NCBI GenBank assembly: GCA_002415485.1 | Contig: DHYU01000074.1 | Location: 4,287 to 13,442 of the forward strand | DNA length: 9,156 bases | DNA from: Proteobacteria bacterium UBA5122 | Lineage (GTDB): Bacteria > Pseudomonadota > Gammaproteobacteria > Tenderiales > Tenderiaceae | Direction: 5' to 3' | Shown here: positions 4,177 through 9,156 of the stretch, in pieces | Position numbering within the stretch: position 1 is the first letter of the stretch | How the letters are laid out: each line of letters starts with the position of its first letter | The notes under the pieces: generated by a model | What the model saw: the letters and a program-made list of their open reading frames with translations, nothing else | Databases searched by the model: none | What the model was told of the DNA's origin: nothing | Translations under genes and position numbers: made by a program

Positions 4177-6531
4177 ATGCACGCCGTTTTGACTAAGGCC
4201 CCCACTGTATCATGCTGCCTGCGCCGCCCACTGCTGACGTCACTGCTGTTGACGCCACTGGCTGTGGCCGCCGAGACCATTCCCGCGCCCGTCGAGCAGC
4301 CAGCGCCAGATGTCGCACTGGTCGTGAGTACTGAGCCCACGTTTGCAGACGGTGCCGCTGAAGATCTCACCGATGACTGGGGCCTGTGCCAGGCCTGGCC
4401 GAGACCACCGCTGCGCCTGCCCGGCCCGGCGGACACCAACAGCCCGACCTATCTGAGCGCCGATCTTGCCGAAGGTTTCGATCAAGGCCACTACGTGCTC
4501 CAGGGGGGTGTCGTGGTCGAGCAGGCCGGTATGTCACTCCATGCCGATCACGCCGAATATTTTGCCGACGCTGAGCGCGTCGAGGCGACAGGCAATATCG
4601 AATACTTCACCGAGGGCCTCGGCGCCCGCGGCGATGCGCTGAACATGACCATGGGCGACAGTCGCGGCCAGCTCCGCAATAGCGAATACTTTGTCTACGA
4701 ACGTCATGCCCGCGGTGGCAGCCGCGAGTTGCGCTTTGAGGGCACGGACTACACCGTGATGCGCGGTGCCACCTACACCACGTGTGACCCCGGCAACGAA
4801 GACTGGATGCTGCGTGCGTCCACCGTCGAGCTGGATCGCGCCGAAGGGGTTGGCACAGCCTACAATGCCCGTCTGAATTTCAAGGGCGTACCGTTCATGT
4901 ACACCCCATATATCAGCTTCCCAATAGATGATCGCCGCAAAACCGGCGTGCTCTACCCCAGCTTCGGTACCTCCGAAGATTCGGGCACGACGATCGAGAT
5001 CCCGATCTATCTCAACATCCACCCGCAATTCGACATGACGTTGACCCCGCGCAGCTTTACCAAGCGTGGCCTGCAGACCGAAAGCGAGGCACGTTATCTC
5101 AGTCCTGTGGGCACCAGTATCTTCGCCTACGAGACGCTGGATGACGAGTTATACGGTGATGAGCGCAACCTGGTCAATTTCAGTCATCGTGGTGGCGTGG
5201 ATGCGTGGCAGGCGAAGATTGCATACAGTGATGTCTCGGATAAGGAATACTTTCAGGACTTCAGCAACAACCTGGGCGTCAGTAGTACCACCCATTTGGA
5301 TCGCCATCTTGAGCTCAGTCGCAGCCTGAGCCTGGGGCTTGTCGGTAACGGCAGCTTGAGTATGCGGGCGCAGGACTACTACACCGTCGATACCGACATC
5401 CCTAGCGCCAGTCAGCCCTATCGTCGCCTGCCGCAACTGCGCTTTGGTGCCAGCGCACATCCGCATCACGTGTTCGACTACGGCCTGGCCAGTGAATTCG
5501 TCCGTTTCCAGCGCGAAGACCGTCTCGGCGCCGACCGGCTCGACCTGAGCCCGCGCATCGTGCTGCCGCTGGAATATCGCGCCGGTTTTATTCGCCCCGG
5601 TCTGACCGTCCGCCATACTCAATACCAACTCGACCCCGATACCACGGCACGCACCGATCTTGATTTGTCGCGCACCGTGCCCATCTCTACATTGGACAGT
5701 GGCATCTTCCTCGAACGTGACGCGAACCTGTTCGGAACGCCTTACATCCAGACGCTGGAACCCCGGCTCTATTACGCCTACATCCCCTATCACGACCAAC
5801 AGGCCTTGCCGACGTTTGATAGTGGCCAGCCGGGCTTCAGCAGCGCCAGCCTGTTTCGTGCCAATCGCTTCAACGGCGCCGATCGTGTCGGTGATACCGA
5901 ACAGGTCAGTCTGTCGGTCACGCAGCGTCTGATCGATGTTGACAGTGGCCACGAACTGGCCAGCGCCACGGTCGGTCAGATCCATTATCTGCGCGACCGC
6001 CTGGTCACCCTCAGCACCGATGTGCTGGATACCAATACTCACTCAGATGTCATCCTTGAAGGTATCTACAGCCCCAGCGAACCGTGGCGCTTCAAGGCCG
6101 ACCTGTTGTGGAATACTGATTACGACGTCATCAGCCGTCGCAACCTGCATGCCCAGTACGCCAGCGATAACCACCACATCGTCAACGTCATCTACCGCGA
6201 CGCGGGCAACCGCAAGCTCGCACCACAGTCTGTCAGCCGTCAGATCGACAGTTCGCTGCTGTGGCCAATGACCCCCCGCTGGAGTATCATTGCCCGCCGC
6301 TATCATTCCTTGAACGACAACCGAACTTTGGAGAAGATGGCGGGTCTTGAATACGGCGATTGCTGCTGGGCCTTCCGCTTCCTGCGCCGTGCCGAACATG
6401 TGGTGGGCACCCCTGATGAAATGAACTGGGGCTGGTCGATGCAGCTCGAACTGCGCGGCCTGGCCAACATTGGCCAACCGGTCACCGATATCATGGAAGA
6501 CGGCATCGTCGGCTTCCGCGCTGCTGATTAG
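4177..6531 (+). CDS. lptD: LPS-assembly protein LptD, outer-membrane barrel
   Basis: LptD, with the lipoprotein LptE, is the outer-membrane translocon that places lipopolysaccharide in the outer leaflet. The 784-residue product matches the usual family size. It starts with a signal peptide (RRPLLTSLLLTPLAVAAE, cleavage near residues 31-33). An OstA/LptA-like periplasmic domain follows from about residue 92 (YLSADLAEGF; GNIEYFTEGLGARGDA). The C-terminal barrel begins near residue 225 (PFMYTPYISFPIDDRRKTG). Four cysteines of the mature protein are in the family pattern: Cys71, Cys203 (TTCDPGNEDW) and the adjacent pair Cys729-Cys730 (GDCCWAFRF). This is the set that forms the inter-domain disulfides needed for E. 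coli LptD function. The start is the first ATG in frame and gives a clean signal peptide, but it has no Shine-Dalgarno. A TTG at 4072 would extend the frame into the adaptor gene and bury the signal peptide. surA follows after 12 bases. Confidence 0.95.
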   Translation: MHAVLTKAPTVSCCLRRPLLTSLLLTPLAVAAETIPAPVEQPAPDVALVVSTEPTFADGAAEDLTDDWGLCQAWPRPPLRLPGPADTNSPTYLSADLAEGFDQGHYVLQGGVVVEQAGMSLHADHAEYFADAERVEATGNIEYFTEGLGARGDALNMTMGDSRGQLRNSEYFVYERHARGGSRELRFEGTDYTVMRGATYTTCDPGNEDWMLRASTVELDRAEGVGTAYNARLNFKGVPFMYTPYISFPIDDRRKTGVLYPSFGTSEDSGTTIEIPIYLNIHPQFDMTLTPRSFTKRGLQTESEARYLSPVGTSIFAYETLDDELYGDERNLVNFSHRGGVDAWQAKIAYSDVSDKEYFQDFSNNLGVSSTTHLDRHLELSRSLSLGLVGNGSLSMRAQDYYTVDTDIPSASQPYRRLPQLRFGASAHPHHVFDYGLASEFVRFQREDRLGADRLDLSPRIVLPLEYRAGFIRPGLTVRHTQYQLDPDTTARTDLDLSRTVPISTLDSGIFLERDANLFGTPYIQTLEPRLYYAYIPYHDQQALPTFDSGQPGFSSASLFRANRFNGADRVGDTEQVSLSVTQRLIDVDSGHELASATVGQIHYLRDRLVTLSTDVLDTNTHSDVILEGIYSPSEPWRFKADLLWNTDYDVISRRNLHAQYASDNHHIVNVIYRDAGNRKLAPQSVSRQIDSSLLWPMTPRWSIIARRYHSLNDNRTLEKMAGLEYGDCCWAFRFLRRAEHVVGTPDEMNWGWSMQLELRGLANIGQPVTDIMEDGIVGFRAAD

Positions 6532-6543
6532 AACGACATCCCT

Positions 6544-7821
6544 ATGAAAAAACTGCTGCTTTCCACCCTGCTTATCTGCTGCGCCGCCAGTGCCCACGCC
6601 GAGCAACAAGTGCTCGACCGGCTGATTGCGGTCGTCAATGAAGAGGCGGTGACGTTGACCGAGCTCGAAAACGAGACCACCATCGTCATCGCGCAGCTCA
6701 AATCCCAGCGCCAGAACCTGCCCAGCGACGAGACCTTGCGTCAGCAGGTGCTGGAGCGCCTGATCATGAAACACATCCAGAGTCAGCTAGCGGCGCAGAA
6801 CAACATCATCATCGATGACGTCACACTCAACCAAACCCTGCAAACCATCGCCGAGCAGAACCGGCTCAGCCTGGCCGAGTTTCGGCAGATCCTGATCGAC
6901 GACGGCTTTGACTTTAATCAGTTCCGCGAACACATCCGCCACGAGGTGCTGGTGTCGCGCCTGCGTCAGCGTTTCGTCGACAACCGTATCAATGTCAGCA
7001 CCGCCGAGGTCGAGCAGTTCCTGGCACAGCAGGCCAAGTTGGGGGCGGGTGATGAAGAATATCTGCTGAGCCACATCCTGATCAGCACGCCGGAAGGCGC
7101 GAGCAGTGAGCAGATCCAGGTCGCACGTGATGAGGTCAACGGCCTGTTGCAGCAGATGCGCGACGGCGCCAATTTCGCCGACCTCGCCATCGCCCATTCC
7201 GACGGCCAGAATGCACTCAAGGGTGGCGACCTCGGCTGGCGCAGCGCCGGTCAGTTGCCATCGCTGTTTGCCGAGCAGGTGATCAAGATGCAGGTCGGCG
7301 ACATCAGCGAGCCGATCCGCAGCCCCAGTGGTTTTCATTTGCTCAAGATTGTCGACAAGAAGGGCGACCAGCGTCGTCAGGTCATCACGCAGACCCATGC
7401 CCGCCACATACTGATCAAGACCGATGCAATCACCACCGAGGAGGAGGCGCGCAACAAACTGGCGCAGCTGCGTGAGCGTATCGTCAACGGCGCGGACTTT
7501 GGTGAGCTGGCGCGCGCCCACTCGGTCGACAAGGGCTCGGCGGTCAGTGGTGGCGACCTCGGCTGGGCCAGCCCCGGCCAGATGGTGCCACGCTTCGAGC
7601 AGGAGATGGGTGCCCTCGCCCCCGGCGAGATCAGCCAGCCGTTTGAATCGCGCTTTGGCTGGCACATCGTGCAGGTGCTGGAGCGCCGCGAATACGACAG
7701 CACCGAAGAGTCGCAACGCAGTGCCGCACGTGCGCAGCTGATCGATCGCAAGATCGCCGAAGAAGAAACCCTGTGGCTGCGTCGCATCCGCGAAGAAGCC
7801 TACGTCGACGTCAAGCTCTGA
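6544..7821 (+). CDS. surA: Periplasmic chaperone / peptidyl-prolyl isomerase SurA
   Basis: This 425-residue periplasmic chaperone carries unfolded outer-membrane proteins, including LptD, to the BAM complex. The signal peptide MKKLLLSTLLICCAASAHA is cut after residue 19, leaving mature EQQVLDRLIAVVNEE, the typical SurA start. The N-terminal chaperone region (about 20-165) is followed by two parvulin domains. The first is at about 172-275 (SHILISTPEG, GGDLGWRSAGQLP) and the second at about 283-385 (ARHILIKTDAI, GGDLGWASPGQMVP). A C-terminal helix completes the fold. Both parvulin domains keep the GGDLGW and F/GWH-type motifs (SGFHLLKI, FGWHIVQV). The ATG lies 12 bases after the lptD stop with no clear Shine-Dalgarno, which suggests translational coupling to lptD. 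Its TGA shares one base with the pdxA ATG. Length and order match E. coli. Confidence 0.96.
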   Translation: MKKLLLSTLLICCAASAHAEQQVLDRLIAVVNEEAVTLTELENETTIVIAQLKSQRQNLPSDETLRQQVLERLIMKHIQSQLAAQNNIIIDDVTLNQTLQTIAEQNRLSLAEFRQILIDDGFDFNQFREHIRHEVLVSRLRQRFVDNRINVSTAEVEQFLAQQAKLGAGDEEYLLSHILISTPEGASSEQIQVARDEVNGLLQQMRDGANFADLAIAHSDGQNALKGGDLGWRSAGQLPSLFAEQVIKMQVGDISEPIRSPSGFHLLKIVDKKGDQRRQVITQTHARHILIKTDAITTEEEARNKLAQLRERIVNGADFGELARAHSVDKGSAVSGGDLGWASPGQMVPRFEQEMGALAPGEISQPFESRFGWHIVQVLERREYDSTEESQRSAARAQLIDRKIAEEETLWLRRIREEAYVDVKL

Positions 7822-8807
7822 TGCCCCTGCCTGTCATCGCCATCACGCCGGGTGAGCCGGCCGGCATCGGCCCCGACCTGGTCATCGAGCTGGCGCAGCA
7901 GCGCCGTGACGATGCGCTCCTGGTCGCCATCGGTTCCCGGCAGGTCTTGCAACAGCGGGCCGCCGCCCTCGGTCGCCAAATCGAACTGCTCGACTATCGC
8001 CCAGGTATTGAGGCACCGGCGGCTGCCGGTCAACTCTATGTCTGCGACATCGCCACCGCCGCGCCGGTCATCGCCGGCCAGCTCGACCCGGCCAATGCCG
8101 ACTACGTGCTCGCCACGTTGCGCCGCGCCTGCGACAGCTGCCTCAGCGGCGAGTTTGCGGCGCTGGTCACCGGTCCGGTGCACAAGGGCGTGATCAACGA
8201 GGCGGGTGTCAGCTTCAGTGGCCACACCGAATTCCTGGCCGAACGCACCCACAGTGAACAGGTCGTCATGATGCTGGCCACCGACGGCCTGCGCGTGGCG
8301 CTGGCGACCACCCATCTGCCGCTGCGCGATGTGGCCGACGCCATCACCCGGCCGCTGTTGACCCAGGTGATCAAGACGCTGATGCACGATCTGCAGCACA
8401 AGTTCGGCATCGCCGCGCCGCGGGTGCTGGTCTGCGGCCTCAATCCACATGCCGGCGAAGACGGCCACCTCGGCCGTGAGGATGAGGAGGTCGTCAAACC
8501 GGTATTGGCCACGTTGCGGGCCCAGGGCATGAATCTGGTCGGCCCGTTGCCCGCCGACACGCTGTTTGTACCCGGCACGCTGGCCGAGGCCGATGCGGTG
8601 CTGGCCATGTATCACGACCAGGGCCTGCCGGTGTTGAAACACAAGGGCTTTGGCAATGCGATCAACATCACGCTCGGCATGCCGATCATCCGCACCTCGG
8701 TCGATCACGGCACCGCGCTGGAACTGGCCGCCAGCGGCCGCGCCAAGCTTGGCAGCCTGCAGGCCGCGCTGGCCTCGGCCCTTGACATGGTAAAACGCTC
8801 ATCATGA
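7821..8807 (+). CDS. pdxA: 4-hydroxythreonine-4-phosphate dehydrogenase PdxA
   Basis: This cytoplasmic enzyme oxidises 4-phosphohydroxy-L-threonine with NAD(P)+ in the DXP-dependent pyridoxal phosphate pathway; PdxJ uses the product. The 328-residue protein opens with the family signature ITPGEPAGIGPDL. The three metal-binding histidines are present: His135 (FSGHTEFLAE), His210 (LNPHAGEDGHLG) and His265 (MYHDQGLPVLKHKG). VTGPVHKGVINEAG and TSVDHGTALELA are also typical. The start is the ATG at 7821, which overlaps the surA stop as TGATG. A longer frame from 7773 would lie inside surA and add 16 residues before the conserved N-terminus, so I rejected it. No clear ribosome binding site precedes it, so reinitiation after surA is likely. 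Its own TGA overlaps the next start by four bases. Confidence 0.96.
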   Translation: MPLPVIAITPGEPAGIGPDLVIELAQQRRDDALLVAIGSRQVLQQRAAALGRQIELLDYRPGIEAPAAAGQLYVCDIATAAPVIAGQLDPANADYVLATLRRACDSCLSGEFAALVTGPVHKGVINEAGVSFSGHTEFLAERTHSEQVVMMLATDGLRVALATTHLPLRDVADAITRPLLTQVIKTLMHDLQHKFGIAAPRVLVCGLNPHAGEDGHLGREDEEVVKPVLATLRAQGMNLVGPLPADTLFVPGTLAEADAVLAMYHDQGLPVLKHKGFGNAINITLGMPIIRTSVDHGTALELAASGRAKLGSLQAALASALDMVKRSS

Positions 8808-9156
8808 AACCCCAGACCCCCCAAAGCGCCGGCCACCGTGCGCGCAAACGTTTCGGCCAGAACTTCCTGCACGACAGCCATGTGATCGAACGCATCGTCA
8901 GCGCCGTCAATCCTCAGGCAGGACAGCGCATCGTCGAGATCGGCCCCGGCCTCGGCGCACTGACCGTGCCGCTGCTGGAGGCGGCCGGACGGCTGGATGT
9001 GGTCGAGCTCGATCGCGATCTGGTCGCCAAGCTGGAACAGCAATACGACGGCCAGCCGCTGAGCATCCACAACGCCGATGCGCTCAAGTTTGATTTTCGC
9101 CAATTGGCGGGCGAGGGCGAGAAGCTGCGCATCGTCGGCAATCTGCCCTACAACAT
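8804..9156 (+). CDS. rsmA: 16S rRNA dimethyladenosine transferase RsmA/KsgA (N-terminal part, cut by window edge)
   Basis: The family transfers four methyl groups from S-adenosylmethionine to two adjacent adenosines (A1518 and A1519 in E. coli numbering) near the 3' end of 16S rRNA during small-subunit maturation. Loss gives kasugamycin resistance in E. coli. The visible 117 codons hold the N-terminal RKRFGQNFL element (residues 14-22), SAM-binding motif I IVEIGPGLGALT (43-54) and the acidic loop VVELDRDL (66-73). NADALKFDF (90-98) and the catalytic NLPYN motif (113-117) follow, with the frame running off the window just after. The ATG at 8804 overlaps the pdxA stop in ATGA, consistent with coupled translation. 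The order surA-pdxA-rsmA is the same as in E. coli. Confidence 0.96.
   Translation, partial: MKPQTPQSAGHRARKRFGQNFLHDSHVIERIVSAVNPQAGQRIVEIGPGLGALTVPLLEAAGRLDVVELDRDLVAKLEQQYDGQPLSIHNADALKFDFRQLAGEGEKLRIVGNLPYN

Noticed and set aside
4136..4192. An 18-codon ORF (ATG at 4136, TGA at 4190-4192) overlapping the lptD start, possible leader peptide
   Set aside because: It has no Shine-Dalgarno and no regulatory run of codons, and its length is what chance would give.
5149..6042. 297-aa minus-strand ORF within lptD, and a neighbour at 6043-6774
   Set aside because: Both are complements of a well-recognised lptD/surA coding frame with low-complexity, domain-less products.
6787..7716. 309-aa minus-strand ORF within surA
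   Set aside because: It is the mirror of the SurA frame; both parvulin domains on the plus strand are intact and the antisense product has no recognisable motifs.
7800..8708. 302-aa minus-strand ORF within pdxA
   Set aside because: It is antisense to an intact PdxA with all metal-binding histidines; such long shadows are common in GC-rich genes.

Overview
The window looks like chromosomal DNA of a GC-rich gammaproteobacterium. The main reason is the right half, which carries lptD-surA-pdxA-rsmA(ksgA) in the order and orientation known from E. coli. I cannot name a genus from the sequence. A Chromatiales-like or other non-enteric gammaproteobacterium is a guess, based on GC content and on an efflux pump standing divergent to lptD.

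Layout, left to right. 1-1238 (minus) is the N-terminal part of an RND inner-membrane efflux transporter, cut by the window edge. 1239-1862 is a 624-base region that is more AT-rich than its surroundings. It holds one small cysteine-containing ORF (1445-1648, minus) with a strong Shine-Dalgarno, a near-consensus sigma70 promoter and a cluster of inverted repeats over that promoter. 1863-2936 (plus) is a response-regulator/class III adenylate cyclase fusion. 2937-4097 (minus) is the periplasmic adaptor (membrane fusion protein) of an RND pump; its stop codon directly abuts the cyclase stop. A 79-base AT-rich spacer (4098-4176) separates it from the divergent plus-strand run lptD (4177-6531), surA (6544-7821), pdxA (7821-8807) and rsmA (8804-9156, cut by the window edge).

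How the genes fit together. The right half is an envelope biogenesis and housekeeping operon. LptD inserts LPS into the outer leaflet of the outer membrane, and SurA is the periplasmic chaperone that helps fold LptD and other outer-membrane proteins. PdxA (vitamin B6 synthesis) and RsmA (16S rRNA methylation) follow by overlapping stop/start codons. In the left half, an adaptor and an RND transporter that would normally be adjacent in one operon are separated by an oppositely oriented cAMP-signalling gene and a small, apparently regulated gene.

The parts most worth a second look are the 1445-1727 module (small Cys protein plus dyad-rich promoter) and the interruption of the efflux gene pair by a REC-cyclase with an intact catalytic set. 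No tRNA, rRNA, CRISPR array, insertion sequence or confident intrinsic terminator was seen.
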